This document shows, piece by piece, positions 42,642 through 53,232 of a DNA stretch of 64,000 bases; the first letter of the stretch is position 1, and the number at the start of each line of letters is the position of its first letter. Position numbers and translations under genes: made by a program. The notes under the pieces were generated by a model, which did no database searches, was not told the origin of the DNA, and worked only from the letters and a program-made list of their open reading frames with translations. This DNA is from CAMTVQ01 sp947085255 (GTDB lineage Bacteria > Bacteroidota > Bacteroidia > Sphingobacteriales > Sphingobacteriaceae), in NCBI GenBank assembly GCA_947085255.1, contig CAMTVQ010000002.1:124001-188000 (forward strand). The letters run 5' to 3'.

Positions 42642-44732
42642 ATGCTCCTTTTTTCTTTCGTTTTCACATATTCTTTATGGTGGCTTTTGCCCTGCTTTAT
42701 TGCCGCTGCGCTTTACAGTTGGTTACTTTACGGCAAAACTACTCCGTACACTAAAATTACACGATATATATTGGCCACCATACGTTTTGTATGTGTGCTT
42801 GCATTATGCCTTTTTTTGGTAAATCCATTACTTAAAAACAGTACGCGCAGAGTAGAAAAACCAATCGTACTTATTGCCCAAGACAATTCGAGTTCATTGC
42901 TATTCACAAAATATAAGGAAAGCTATAAAACAGACTATTTGGTAGCTTTAAAAGAGCTATCAAACGAATTATCAAAAGATTACACGGTAAAAAACTACAC
43001 CTTCGGCAAAACGCTTACAGAAAATAGAACTATTGATTTTAGTGCTCCAGAAACAGACTTATCGCAAGTAATAACTGAGTTAGATAATGCCTATGTAAAT
43101 CAAAATGTAGGCGCACTAATAATGGCAACCGATGGTATTTATACTACAGGCACAAATCCAATTTACAGTACTGCTAACCTAAAGTTTCCGGTGTATATGG
43201 TGGCTATGGGCGATACCACGCCGCAAAAAGATGCACTTATTGCAGGTGTTGATTACAATAAGATTGCCTATTACAAAAACGATTTTAGATTGGTGATTAC
43301 TGTAGCCGTACATGGCTATAAAAACACCAGCAGTTCGTTAAGTGTTAGCGGCAACAAGGGCACCATATTTACTAAAAACATACTTATTAATGATGCTAAT
43401 TACCGCATTGAAATACCTGTAGATATACAAGCAAATACACTTGGCTTTCAGCAATACACTATAAAACTACGTCCGCTTGACAACGAAATAACACTGGAGA
43501 ATAATACCCAAACTCTCTTTGTTGAGGTAGTGGACGGCAAACAAAAAGTATTATTAGTAGCTGCTGCTGCCCATCCGGACATTGCAGCACTGAAACAAAG
43601 CATCGAGACCAACGAAAATTACCAAGTAGATATGCTGTATGCTGCCGATGTAAACTTAAGCACTATTGGGCAATACAACTTAGCCATATTACACCAACTA
43701 CCATCTGCACAATATACCGCTGCTCCTCTTTGGGCTGCTTTACAAAAAAATGCAATAGCTACTTGGTTTATTATTGGTAATCAAACTAGTACAGATATAT
43801 TTAACAACCTAAAAACGGGGCTAAGCATTACTGGTACCCGCAACTCAACCAATGAAGTGCAGGCTATTATTTCGCCTGATTTTTTTGGATATACCCTAAC
43901 TGAAGCTACCAGCACGTCACTTACTCGTCTGGCCCCATTAAATGTACCTTTTGGTAATTATGAACTGCAAACCAATTTTAGTACGCTACTACAACAACGC
44001 ATAGGCAGCGTAAGTACTCGTTTGCCGCTATTGGCTGTAGGAGAAGGCAACAGCAGTAAATTGGCCTTTTTATGTGGTGAGGGTTTATGGAAATGGCGAT
44101 TAGGCAATTATGCAGAAACACAAAACCATGATGCTTTTAATGAACTTATTGGCAAAACAGTACAATACCTTACCACTAAAAACGATAAGCGGAAGTTTAG
44201 AGTACGGATGGATAATAACCAGGTGTATGAAAATACCGATTTGCTATTTTATGCCGAATTGTATAATGACACCTATGAATTGGTAAATACACCTGACGTA
44301 GCACTAACAATAACCAACCAAACTGGCAAAAAATATGCTTTTACGTTTAGTAAAACCGATAAAAGTTACCAATTAAATGCAGGAGTACTGCCTATAGGTA
44401 GTTATACTTATGCCGCTGTTACCAAATTAGGTAACAAAGCACATCAAGCTACAGGAGCTTTTGTAATACAACCACAAAACAGCGAACAGTTACAAACCAC
44501 AGCCGACCACCAATTACTCAATACCATTGCCCAAAAAACAGGTGGAATAATGGCATATCCTATTAATATGCAAACGATTAGCAATAGCATAAAAGCTAAC
44601 GAACTGATTAAGCCTATATCTTACGAGCAAAAACGTTTACGCGACTTAATTAATACCCAATGGTTGTTTGCAATTATAGTTTTACTGCTGGGTACCGAAT
44701 GGTTTATGCGTAAACGAGCCGGAAACTACTAA
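42642..44732 (+). CDS. Membrane protein with VWA-like domain
   Basis: 696 residues from ATG 42642. Two N-terminal helices (about 1-25 and 38-60) are followed by a VWA-like domain whose MIDAS pattern is AQDNSSSLL and later MATDGIY. The large periplasmic part (about 180-640) has beta-rich repeats and the helical GKQKVLLVAAAAHPDIAALK. A final helix (about 672-690, WLFAIIVLLLGTEWFM) anchors the C-terminus. The layout resembles BatA/BatB-like or uncharacterised Bacteroidota membrane proteins used for envelope integrity. No exact family is claimed. Its stop overlaps the convergent PEGA gene by 4 bp. Confidence 0.8.
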   Translation: MLLFSFVFTYSLWWLLPCFIAAALYSWLLYGKTTPYTKITRYILATIRFVCVLALCLFLVNPLLKNSTRRVEKPIVLIAQDNSSSLLFTKYKESYKTDYLVALKELSNELSKDYTVKNYTFGKTLTENRTIDFSAPETDLSQVITELDNAYVNQNVGALIMATDGIYTTGTNPIYSTANLKFPVYMVAMGDTTPQKDALIAGVDYNKIAYYKNDFRLVITVAVHGYKNTSSSLSVSGNKGTIFTKNILINDANYRIEIPVDIQANTLGFQQYTIKLRPLDNEITLENNTQTLFVEVVDGKQKVLLVAAAAHPDIAALKQSIETNENYQVDMLYAADVNLSTIGQYNLAILHQLPSAQYTAAPLWAALQKNAIATWFIIGNQTSTDIFNNLKTGLSITGTRNSTNEVQAIISPDFFGYTLTEATSTSLTRLAPLNVPFGNYELQTNFSTLLQQRIGSVSTRLPLLAVGEGNSSKLAFLCGEGLWKWRLGNYAETQNHDAFNELIGKTVQYLTTKNDKRKFRVRMDNNQVYENTDLLFYAELYNDTYELVNTPDVALTITNQTGKKYAFTFSKTDKSYQLNAGVLPIGSYTYAAVTKLGNKAHQATGAFVIQPQNSEQLQTTADHQLLNTIAQKTGGIMAYPINMQTISNSIKANELIKPISYEQKRLRDLINTQWLFAIIVLLLGTEWFMRKRAGNY

Positions 44733-45121
44733 TTGCCAATAGCGCTTAAGCGATAGCTAACACGCTGAGGAGTTGGTCTCCAAATTTTTCCTGTTTTATA
44801 ATCTACTATAAGCGGAATACCCAAAGTCAGGCAATCTAAGACAAAGAACACTGGGCGCACCCGTTTTTTTATTGGGATAACAAGAGGGGCATATCCTTCG
44901 GCTTTTATTTCGATACGATTAGTGGGATTTAAATACGCAGTTTTGGGGACGAATAATTCCAAAGGAGCCTTACCTATTTTATTACCCAAATAATACACAT
45001 CCGCATTTTGAGGGACACCTTGCTTTATATAAATATTTTCGGGTGTAGCACCACCCAGCAAAAAGGCACAACTTTGTAGCGTCATCATAAAAAGCACGAT
45101 AACTATCCAGCTTTTATTCAT
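44729..45121 (-). CDS. PEGA-domain lipoprotein
   Basis: 130 residues. The signal sequence ends at LQSC (Cys 18), a lipobox. A short PEGA-like beta fold (about 40-88) carries ADVYYLGNKIGKAPLELFVP and IEIKAEGYAPLVIPI. A hydrophobic segment (about 90-106, RPVFFVLDCLTLGIPLIVDY) follows, then a basic tail. PEGA proteins are surface or periplasmic and bind carbohydrate or wall in some cases. Its start overlaps the preceding alpha/beta hydrolase gene by 4 bp, so they are coupled. Confidence 0.82.
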   Translation of the reverse strand: MNKSWIVIVLFMMTLQSCAFLLGGATPENIYIKQGVPQNADVYYLGNKIGKAPLELFVPKTAYLNPTNRIEIKAEGYAPLVIPIKKRVRPVFFVLDCLTLGIPLIVDYKTGKIWRPTPQRVSYRLSAIGN

Positions 45122-45984
45122 GACTCAAACTTTTTCATATAATCGGCTATTCGAGTAGTTACCTTATACGGACGCCAAAAAATGAGGGTATAAATTAACA
45201 ATACATGCTCCTGATTGGGTACCACATAGTTTGTATATGCGAGATGAGATTTATCCATCTCTTGCTGAAACAGGTTGCAACTTTCCTTTAACCCCGGATA
45301 TGTATTTTCTGCTACCAAGAAAAAGAAGGGTACGCGTATGTTTTTTACAAAATTAATGGGGTTGGCTTCATGCCATTTCGACAAGTCATCTCCAAAAACA
45401 AGCACATTTTTTTGATGTTGTTCAAAATCATAATCAGGAGCTTTTAAATAACATCCCATAGCCAAGGCTGCTCCATCTATTTGTATGCACGCCGAAATTG
45501 GATTAGACACTTTCAACGTATTAAAATACCGTTCATCGGCACAGAGCATTGCCGCAATATGCCCACCAGAAGAATGCCCACCTACAAATAGTTTATTGGG
45601 ATTTCCGCCATAATCAGCAATATGTGTTTTAGTCCATTGTATCGCTTTGGCAGCGTCCAGTATTTGTTCTTGCCAGTTTACATAGGGTACCTGTCGGTAA
45701 TTAATAATTACGGTAACGATACCCCTTTTAGCAAAACTTTGCCCCAATAAATAATAATTGAATTTATCCCCAAAATACCATCTTCCGCCATAAACAAACA
45801 CAAATACCTCGTGCTTAGTCGCAGTATCTGTAGGGTAATGAATATCTAACGATTGAAACTTTTGAAGCTTAACATCGGCTATATCATGTGCATAAGCAAT
45901 ATTACGCGATTGAGAAATACGAATAGCTTTTAGTGAGCCAATATTAGCTACTAAACAAACTATAATTAGCGCAAGCGTTCTCAT
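45118..45984 (-). CDS. Alpha/beta hydrolase (BD-FAE/esterase-like)
   Basis: 288 residues. A signal peptide (about 1-20, GSLKA) suggests export. The oxyanion motif is YGGRWYFGD near 65-73 (family HGGxW), the nucleophile elbow GHSSGG at 136-141 has Ser 138 as nucleophile, and a late His (NQEHVLL near 265) completes a likely triad. Similar to Bd-FAE-like esterases that release acyl groups from polysaccharides; the substrate is unknown. It overlaps the FtsB-like gene by 4 bp and the PEGA gene by 4 bp. Confidence 0.87.
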   Translation of the reverse strand: MRTLALIIVCLVANIGSLKAIRISQSRNIAYAHDIADVKLQKFQSLDIHYPTDTATKHEVFVFVYGGRWYFGDKFNYYLLGQSFAKRGIVTVIINYRQVPYVNWQEQILDAAKAIQWTKTHIADYGGNPNKLFVGGHSSGGHIAAMLCADERYFNTLKVSNPISACIQIDGAALAMGCYLKAPDYDFEQHQKNVLVFGDDLSKWHEANPINFVKNIRVPFFFLVAENTYPGLKESCNLFQQEMDKSHLAYTNYVVPNQEHVLLIYTLIFWRPYKVTTRIADYMKKFES

Positions 45985-46295
45985 TTATCTTCGTCCTCGG
46001 GCACCAAGATAAAAATATCCTCATCGTCTTTTTTCATGAGGTATTTTTCGCGAGCAAATTTTTCGAGTTGCTTTTGGTTGGTGGTAAGTTCCTTTAAGTC
46101 TTCCTTGATTTTTACAATTTCCTCTTGGTAATACGCCTTATCGCGCTCTAAATTATTGAGTGTTTTACGATACTCATACTGCGTGATAAAGTCATTTCTG
46201 TCAAAAAAAGCAATCCAAACCAAAAAAATAATACTGGCCAAATAGTACTTATTTTTAAGTATCGGTACTAATTTTACCAAAAGCCGCTTTAGCAT
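45981..46295 (-). CDS. FtsB/DivIC-family septum formation protein
   Basis: 104 residues. A short cytoplasmic N-terminus, one membrane helix (about 17-32, YYLASIIFLVWIAFF), a periplasmic coiled coil (about 38-85, YEYRKTLNNLERDKAYYQEE) and the conserved EKFAREKYLMKKDDEDIF are the FtsB/DivIC signature. With FtsL and FtsQ it activates septal cell-wall synthesis at division. Co-transcribed downstream of enolase, a common arrangement in Bacteroidota and other bacteria. Confidence 0.88.
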   Translation of the reverse strand: MLKRLLVKLVPILKNKYYLASIIFLVWIAFFDRNDFITQYEYRKTLNNLERDKAYYQEEIVKIKEDLKELTTNQKQLEKFAREKYLMKKDDEDIFILVPEDEDK

Positions 46296-46360
46296 ATTAC
46301 AAAGTAATAGAATACAATCAAGTAATCATGTATTTATTATACACAATTACCCTCCTTTTG

Positions 46361-47689
<1,329 letters not shown>

Positions 47690-48061
47690 TTAATCGTTTT
47701 GAATTTTCATTGATTTAAGATAATTAATATACCCATTAAGTATGGCAAGTGATTTATCTATTAATTGATAGGCTTCTTCAAATAGTTCTTTGTTTATATA
47801 TTTTTCGTCTAAACAAACAATCAACTGGTCTTTAAATTCAAATAAGGACCCTCTGCTATAGCGACAAAATTGAATATTTTCTTGATAATGAAATCTACCA
47901 TACCCTTCCGCAATATTATTAGTGGTAGAGTAAGCTGCTCTTTTCATATTATCATTCAATGCATAATCTTCATGTTTAGGAAGCAATTTTCGTATCTCAG
48001 TTATTTTTAGTCTAACCATCCTACAACTCTTCCAACATTCTAATTCTTCAAAAGATTTCAT
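47690..48061 (-). CDS. Four-helix-bundle protein (23S rRNA intervening-sequence/IVP type)
   Basis: 123 residues. The sequence opens MKSFEELECWKSCRMVRLKI and contains NMKRAAYSTTNNIAEGYGRF and RGSLFEFKDQLIVC, all conserved in TIGR02436 four-helix-bundle proteins that occur inside 23S rRNA intervening sequences and as stand-alone genes. Function unknown; fold known to be a pentameric helix bundle in relatives. Inverted repeats flank it (47651-47681 and 48086-48108), so it may be a mobile insert in the carA-eno interval. The neighbours share its strand. Confidence 0.9.
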   Translation of the reverse strand: MKSFEELECWKSCRMVRLKITEIRKLLPKHEDYALNDNMKRAAYSTTNNIAEGYGRFHYQENIQFCRYSRGSLFEFKDQLIVCLDEKYINKELFEEAYQLIDKSLAILNGYINYLKSMKIQND

Positions 48062-48085
48062 CGGTAGATTTTTCTTTTTTAGACG

Positions 48086-48108
48086 ATTAACTATTTTCTA
48101 TTAACCAT
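48086..48108. repeat. Right inverted repeat flanking the four-helix-bundle gene
   Basis: ATTAACTATTTTCTATTAAC extends to a 23-bp segment whose reverse complement matches 47651-47681 after removal of a 6-bp insertion. Confidence 0.75.
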
Positions 48109-48111
48109 TGC

Positions 48112-49209
48112 CTAACTCATCATGGCTACAAACTCATCAAACAAGTAGCGCGAATCGTGTGGACCAGGAGAAGATTCGGGATGATATTGCACCGAAAAAG
48201 CCTTTTTACCTTTTACACGAATACCTTCAATACTTTGATCATTGAGGTTAATGTGCGTGATTTCTACTTTATCCGAACTGCGAACATCTTCCGGCACTAC
48301 ACCAAAACCATGATTTTGAGAAGTTACTTCGCAATGACTTTTGATGATATTTTTTACTGGATGATTCAACCCACGATGACCATTGTGCATTTTATGGGTA
48401 CGTATGCCATTGGCAAGTGCCAATAACTGATGCCCCAAACAAATACCAAAAAGTGGTTTATCAGCAGCCAAAATAGCTTTTACAGCATCAACTGCATAGG
48501 GCATAGCCGAAGGATCACCAGGACCATTGGAAATAAAATAGCCATTAGGTTGCCATTTTTCCATTTCTGCAAAAGTTGTTTTTGCTGGAAAAACCTGCAT
48601 ATATACATTGCGTTCAGCAAAGCAGCGTAGTATATTTTTCTTTACCCCTAAATCCAACACCGCTATTTTTATAGGTGCTGTTTCATTACCTATAAAATAT
48701 GACTTAGAAGTACTTACCTGAGAAGAAAGTTCCAAGCCATCCATTGATGGAACTGCTTGCAGTCTGTTTTTCAACTCGGTTATATCTGTGATTTCGGAAG
48801 AAACAATGCCATTCATAGCACCTTTATCACGAATGTGACGTACTAAAGCACGGGTATCAATATCCGAAATACCTACAATGTTTTGTTCCGAAAAATAATC
48901 TTGAATGGATTGTGTGGCTTGCTTGCGCGAGTAGCCTACATTGAAATTTTTACATACCAACCCCGCAATTTTAATTGCATCAGATTCGATCTCTTCCTCA
49001 TGGATACCATAGTTACCAATATGGGCATTGGTGGTTACCATAATTTGTCCAAAGTACGATGGATCAGTAAAAATTTCTTGATAACCAGTCATACCTGTAT
49101 TAAAACAGATTTCGCCAGTTGTTGTTCCTATTTTTCCGGCTGCTTTTCCGTTATAAACGGTGCCGTCTGCTAACACTAAAACAGCAGGGATACGTTGAAT
49201 AATGCTCAT
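48112..49209 (-). CDS. carA: Carbamoyl-phosphate synthase small (glutaminase) subunit
   Basis: 365 residues. The N-terminal domain contains NTGMTGYQEIFTDPSY (about 37-52). The C-terminal class I amidotransferase has the nucleophile Cys 257 in FGICLGHQLLALANG, and YHPESSPGP near 345 supplies the His and Glu. It splits glutamine and delivers ammonia to CarB for carbamoyl phosphate used in arginine and pyrimidine synthesis. carB is not in the window. A -7 box TATCTTTG lies 8 bp upstream of the ATG, so this gene starts its own transcript or a promoter-internal unit. Confidence 0.96.
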   Translation of the reverse strand: MSIIQRIPAVLVLADGTVYNGKAAGKIGTTTGEICFNTGMTGYQEIFTDPSYFGQIMVTTNAHIGNYGIHEEEIESDAIKIAGLVCKNFNVGYSRKQATQSIQDYFSEQNIVGISDIDTRALVRHIRDKGAMNGIVSSEITDITELKNRLQAVPSMDGLELSSQVSTSKSYFIGNETAPIKIAVLDLGVKKNILRCFAERNVYMQVFPAKTTFAEMEKWQPNGYFISNGPGDPSAMPYAVDAVKAILAADKPLFGICLGHQLLALANGIRTHKMHNGHRGLNHPVKNIIKSHCEVTSQNHGFGVVPEDVRSSDKVEITHINLNDQSIEGIRVKGKKAFSVQYHPESSPGPHDSRYLFDEFVAMMS

Positions 49210-49216
49210 TAAACGA

Positions 49217-49263
49217 CAAAGATAGACGATATTTTGAATTGAAAATTGAAAATTGAAAATTGA
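49217..49263 (-). promoter_or_regulatory. carA promoter region with 7-bp tandem repeat
   Basis: On the minus strand TATCTTTG (49224-49217) is an exact -7 box. A (ATTGAAA)3 tandem repeat plus ATTGAG lies immediately upstream (49238-49263), covering the -20 to -45 zone. Slippage there could change promoter spacing. Confidence 0.6.
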
Positions 49264-49309
49264 GTTTCAATTATATTTTATTTGCCTCTTTATCAGATAT
49301 AAAGCTATT

Positions 49310-49723
49310 TTATTTTGATAACTTATTTACCAATTTTCGCTTAAAGGCTTCTTGGGCTAAATAGAGTTTGGCTACTTTATCTATAGGAAGTATCTGCTTA
49401 AATTTCTCGTTGTATTTTTTTTCTATATCTACCTCACGTTGCTTAAACACAATGCGGTTATTTACCAATGCCTCCAATTCTTTATCGCTTAGGTTGGCAC
49501 TATTCAATTTCGCTTGTGCTATTTCTTTTCTTCTGTCTAGACGCAATATTTCAAGCTCTGCAAGATATTGGTCGTAAGCTGGCCAAAAAGTTTTACCCTC
49601 AGCAGGGCTTAACACCAACTGTTCGGTAAAAAAAGCTCTTCGTTCTGCCGCTATATTTTCTTGCGCATAACCGCTAAAGCAGGTTAACGCTAATACTATT
49701 CCTAAAACAACAATCTTCTTCAT
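49310..49723 (-). CDS. Spy/CpxP-like periplasmic protein
   Basis: 137 residues. The signal peptide ends near SGYAQ. The mature part is all-helical and charged (RRAFFTEQLVLSPAEGKTFW, LEILRLDRRKEIAQAKLN, VFKQREVDIEKKYNEKFKQI). It ends with LPIDKVAKLYLAQEAFKRKL, in the style of LTxxQ/Spy proteins that act as envelope chaperones or sensors. It lies 27 bp after a putative anti-sigma gene and forms a sigma/anti-sigma/sensor set. Function inferred from fold and context. Confidence 0.75.
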   Translation of the reverse strand: MKKIVVLGIVLALTCFSGYAQENIAAERRAFFTEQLVLSPAEGKTFWPAYDQYLAELEILRLDRRKEIAQAKLNSANLSDKELEALVNNRIVFKQREVDIEKKYNEKFKQILPIDKVAKLYLAQEAFKRKLVNKLSK

Positions 49724-49749
49724 CTTTTTATATTTAAACTTTTTACCCG

Positions 49750-50136
49750 CTATAGGCTTTTTAATAACTCATCTTCGCTGGCATTGTCCAACATATTATC
49801 TTCGGCAATAGTAGCATTATTGGTGGCCGCTACTAATTCTACCAATTCCTGCTCGTTCATTTCTGCAGCAATATACTCTTGCAATACTGTATTGTCTGTT
49901 TTCTGATTATTTAACACTACTAATCCAGCTGCGCCAATAAGTAGTGGGACTGCTATACTAAGAGCCAAACGATATGGTTTTGGAAACAAAATTTCCCACA
50001 CTGCCTTTTTACTTGTTTGCTTTTGGGCTATTTTAGCTTGCACAGCATCACTTAACTCCATAAAATAACCATCGGGGAGTTTAAAAACTTTCGATTGTTT
50101 GGTCGATTCCAGTAATGCTGCTAATTCAGGTTTCAT
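49750..50136 (-). CDS. Putative anti-sigma-like membrane protein
   Basis: 128 residues. A soluble cytoplasmic N-terminus (about 1-50, MKPELAALLESTKQSKVFKL) precedes one membrane helix (about 55-74, LALSIAVPLLIGAAGLVVLN) and an acidic C-terminal region (about 80-128). The layout of single-pass anti-sigma factors, and the position 53 bp after an ECF sigma gene, suggest it binds that sigma factor. It lacks a recognisable zinc anti-sigma motif, so this is inference from context. Confidence 0.65.
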   Translation of the reverse strand: MKPELAALLESTKQSKVFKLPDGYFMELSDAVQAKIAQKQTSKKAVWEILFPKPYRLALSIAVPLLIGAAGLVVLNNQKTDNTVLQEYIAAEMNEQELVELVAATNNATIAEDNMLDNASEDELLKSL

Positions 50137-50188
50137 CTCGTTACAACTGTTAATATTTTGTTAATAGATAGGTATAGTTGCTAAAGGT

Positions 50189-50734
50189 TTAATCGGGCAA
50201 CAAAAAAGCTTCTATTTTTTTTACTGCATGATGATAAGACGCCTTTAATGCACCTACACTGGTACCTAACACTTTCGACATTTCCTCATACGTAATGTCT
50301 TCAAAGTACTTCATATTGAACACCAAACGTTGCTTTGTGGGTAATGTAAGAATAGCTTGTTGTAATTTGTATTCGATATGGCTGGCACTTACCTGTAAGC
50401 TATCATGCAATTTGTCGGTTAATACCTCTTGCATATCATCGAAAGAAACAAAGGCACGTAGTTTCTTTTTATTCAAAAATGTAATGCACTCATTGGTGGC
50501 AATACGATACATCCAAGTATAGAGTTGAGCATCTTCGCGAAAACGCTCCAAACTGCCCCATACTTTTATAAAGGTGTTTTGGGTAAGGTCGTTGGCATCA
50601 TCGTGATCTATTACCATACGCCGCACGTGCCAATACACACGTTGCTGATACTTTTTGAGTAAAAGATTAAACGCTTCGTTGCGCGTTTGTTCATTTCTGA
50701 ACTTGGCAAGAATGATACTATCTTCTACCTGCAT
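50189..50734 (-). CDS. ECF-type RNA polymerase sigma factor
   Basis: 181 residues. Region 2 contains YWHVRRMVIDHDDANDLTQNTFIKVW (about 34-60) with the DLTQNTF core. A second segment LYTWMYRIATNECITFLNKKK follows, and region 4 has LPTKQRLVFNMKYFEDITYEEMSKVLG and ALKASYHHAVKKIE. It redirects RNA polymerase to stress or envelope promoters. The transketolase C-half stops 39 bp upstream and the putative anti-sigma gene starts 53 bp downstream on the same strand. Confidence 0.93.
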   Translation of the reverse strand: MQVEDSIILAKFRNEQTRNEAFNLLLKKYQQRVYWHVRRMVIDHDDANDLTQNTFIKVWGSLERFREDAQLYTWMYRIATNECITFLNKKKLRAFVSFDDMQEVLTDKLHDSLQVSASHIEYKLQQAILTLPTKQRLVFNMKYFEDITYEEMSKVLGTSVGALKASYHHAVKKIEAFLLPD

Positions 50735-50772
50735 ATTTTTCTTTCGGACTACAGATAGTTAATATGGTTTAA

Positions 50773-51726
50773 TTACCTACGTGCCATTACGCGATGCACA
50801 GCTGCTACAATGTTGCTGCTCTCTAAACCATACTTTTTCATCAACTGGTCAGGAGTGCCGCTTTCGCCGAAGCTGTCATTTACTGCTATCATTTCCATAG
50901 CAGCCGGAAAATTACGCGACAAAAAGCCAGCAATACTTTCTCCTAAACCACCTAAGTAATTATGTTCTTCGGCGGTTACTACGCAACGAGTTTTCTTTAC
51001 AGAGTTTAAAATCGCTGCTTCGTCAAGCGGTTTTATGGTATGTATATTAATGATGTCGGCATTTATCCCCAACTCAGCTAATTCCTGACCTGCTTCTATT
51101 GCTTTCCACACCAAATGCCCAGTAGCAAATATGCTCACATCCTTACCTTCATTAAGTATTACGGCTTTACCAATTTCAAATTTCTGATTATCTGGTGTAA
51201 AATTAGGAACCGTAGGCCTTCCAAAACGCAAATACACTGGTCCATTATAGTCTGCAATGGCTAGTGTTGCTGCTTTTGTTTGGTTATAATCACACGGATT
51301 AATTACTACCATGCCTGGCAACATTTTCATCAAGCCCAAGTCTTCTAAAATTTGATGCGTTGCCCCATCTTCGCCAAGTGTAAGACCAGCGTGCGATGCA
51401 CATATTTTTACATTTTTATTTGAATACGCAATTGACTGACGAATTTGATCGTACACTCTGCCTGTAGAAAAATTGGCAAATGTACCTGTAAATGGAATTT
51501 TGCCCCCAATTGTCATACCTGCTGCCAAACTCATCATATTTGCTTCGGCAATGCCTACCTGAAAAAACCGATCAGGAAACTCTTTCGCAAAAGCGTCCAT
51601 TTTTAACGAGCCAGTAAGGTCGGCGCACAAGGCTACAACGTCCTTATTGGTTCTTCCCAATTCTAACAATCCAGCTCCAAAACCTGAGCGCGTATCCTTC
51701 TTTTCTGTGTATGTGTATTTCTTCAT
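50773..51726 (-). CDS. Transketolase, C-terminal half
   Basis: 317 residues forming the pyrimidine-binding and C-terminal domains of a split transketolase (DLTGSLKMDAFAKEFPDRFFQVGIAEANMMSLAAGM, GEDGATHQILEDLGLMKMLP). Together with the N-half at 54620-55459 it makes the two-subunit transketolase that moves C2 units in the pentose phosphate and related pathways. Unusually, two VWA genes lie between the halves. Could be a dxs-like or transketolase-like enzyme with different substrate. Confidence 0.9.
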   Translation of the reverse strand: MKKYTYTEKKDTRSGFGAGLLELGRTNKDVVALCADLTGSLKMDAFAKEFPDRFFQVGIAEANMMSLAAGMTIGGKIPFTGTFANFSTGRVYDQIRQSIAYSNKNVKICASHAGLTLGEDGATHQILEDLGLMKMLPGMVVINPCDYNQTKAATLAIADYNGPVYLRFGRPTVPNFTPDNQKFEIGKAVILNEGKDVSIFATGHLVWKAIEAGQELAELGINADIINIHTIKPLDEAAILNSVKKTRCVVTAEEHNYLGGLGESIAGFLSRNFPAAMEMIAVNDSFGESGTPDQLMKKYGLESSNIVAAVHRVMARR

Positions 51727-51783
51727 GTTTACAAAACAAGCCGTAAAGCTATTATAATTTGGTGCTAGATTTTTTAAAAAAAA

Positions 51784-53232
51784 TTAATTGAGTTTAAAAT
51801 TTTCAGAACTACCGGGTGTTATCTTAAATCGCCATTCGCGTGTGCTCATTGCTTTTTTTGATGCTTTAGTGCGGTATGCAAGCCGATAATTACCGGGTTG
51901 TAGTGTTAACGTTTCGCTCTTGCTCGCTCCATTAATATCTGCCAACCATTTCAGTTCGCGGCCTTGCTCTTCGTATATACTACCCAATACAGGTATGGGG
52001 TTGGCGTTTACAAGATTTAACAAGCCGGGTGCTGGTATTTTTACCGTAGTTGTTTTGCTTTGAGCTATATCTACTTGTAGTATAATACGTGGCATGGTTA
52101 AAATTTCCAGTTTATACTTACCTATTATATACCGTTGCGTACTGCCTGTTTCTTGTATGGCTATTACCGAGTCTATTTTATACTGGCTAACTAAACAAGA
52201 TGGAGCATATATGGCATTCAAACCCTCTACTTGTAACGCCAAATCTCCTTGTGGAGCAGGTATAGAAATGGTATTGTGTTTCTCTACCGATAAATCAATA
52301 TTCTTACGTGTAATAGCAGGGCTTGTATGTACCGTTACATCGTATAAATTAACAGGATCTATGGATAATGTATCTGCAAAACCTCTATTATTAAGTGTAT
52401 GCACAAAACTGTAGCGCACCAACCCAGTTATAGCATCATAAAAGGTAATAGGCACATTTGTTTCGGTAGGTTTATTATTTTGATCAAGCAATTGTACTTC
52501 GGAAGTGGTAAGATTGGTGATTTGATTCATCACATTATCTAAAATCTGTTGGAATGATTTTGCGCTGGTAGCATCAAAAAAACGTCCTGCACAATCAAAG
52601 GCAGATTGCTCGGTGGGCGTTAGCCCCAACCCTATTATAAAGGGGTTAAGTATAATTCCCTTTTTTTGTAATTGTAACGAAACATCACAAGGATTGCCAT
52701 TGCAGGACTCAACCCCATCGGTAATAAGTACCACAACATTACGGACCAAGCCTGTACTAATACCAAAATCGGCAATAACTTGCTGCATAGAATAAGCAAT
52801 GGGAGTTACTCCTCTGGCGGCAATGGCATCTATACGTAATTTTATAAAATCAGCATTCCTTGGTCGTATTGGGGCTTCGAGTCGGGTATCTTTACAATCA
52901 TTTAAACCAATAGCCGATTGACTGCCATATACACGCAAGCCAACTTCTAGATTGGGGATAAGTTGTAAGGAATCTACCACTCTCTTTAATACTGATTTGG
53001 CAATACTAATACGCGAGGTACCCAACCATTCATTATTCATGCTACCCGATGCATCAAGTAAAATAAGTACACGAGTACGTACTGGAATAGCTTTTGCAGC
53101 AGGTAACTTGGCAGGAATAACCGTTGGCTTGGCAACAGTTGAGCGCGGCGCTGTAGTAGTTTGTGCAAGTGCCCCTTGCAGCACGCATATATTTATGCCA
53201 AAAAAGAGAATATACCTTAAGTAGCTCATCAT
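51784..53232 (-). CDS. Secreted VWA-domain protein (downstream copy)
   Basis: 482 residues; the start can be ATG 53232 or ATG 53229. A signal peptide (about to residue 23, GALAQ) precedes a VWA domain (about 50-225) with the MIDAS LLDASGSMNNEW and TDGVESCNGNPCD. A beta-rich tail (about 230-482) follows. It is clearly paralogous to the next upstream gene and overlaps it by 1 bp (TAATG). Such proteins probably mediate metal-dependent protein interactions in the envelope. Both copies lie between the two transketolase halves. Confidence 0.85.
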   Translation of the reverse strand: MMSYLRYILFFGINICVLQGALAQTTTAPRSTVAKPTVIPAKLPAAKAIPVRTRVLILLDASGSMNNEWLGTSRISIAKSVLKRVVDSLQLIPNLEVGLRVYGSQSAIGLNDCKDTRLEAPIRPRNADFIKLRIDAIAARGVTPIAYSMQQVIADFGISTGLVRNVVVLITDGVESCNGNPCDVSLQLQKKGIILNPFIIGLGLTPTEQSAFDCAGRFFDATSAKSFQQILDNVMNQITNLTTSEVQLLDQNNKPTETNVPITFYDAITGLVRYSFVHTLNNRGFADTLSIDPVNLYDVTVHTSPAITRKNIDLSVEKHNTISIPAPQGDLALQVEGLNAIYAPSCLVSQYKIDSVIAIQETGSTQRYIIGKYKLEILTMPRIILQVDIAQSKTTTVKIPAPGLLNLVNANPIPVLGSIYEEQGRELKWLADINGASKSETLTLQPGNYRLAYRTKASKKAMSTREWRFKITPGSSENFKLN

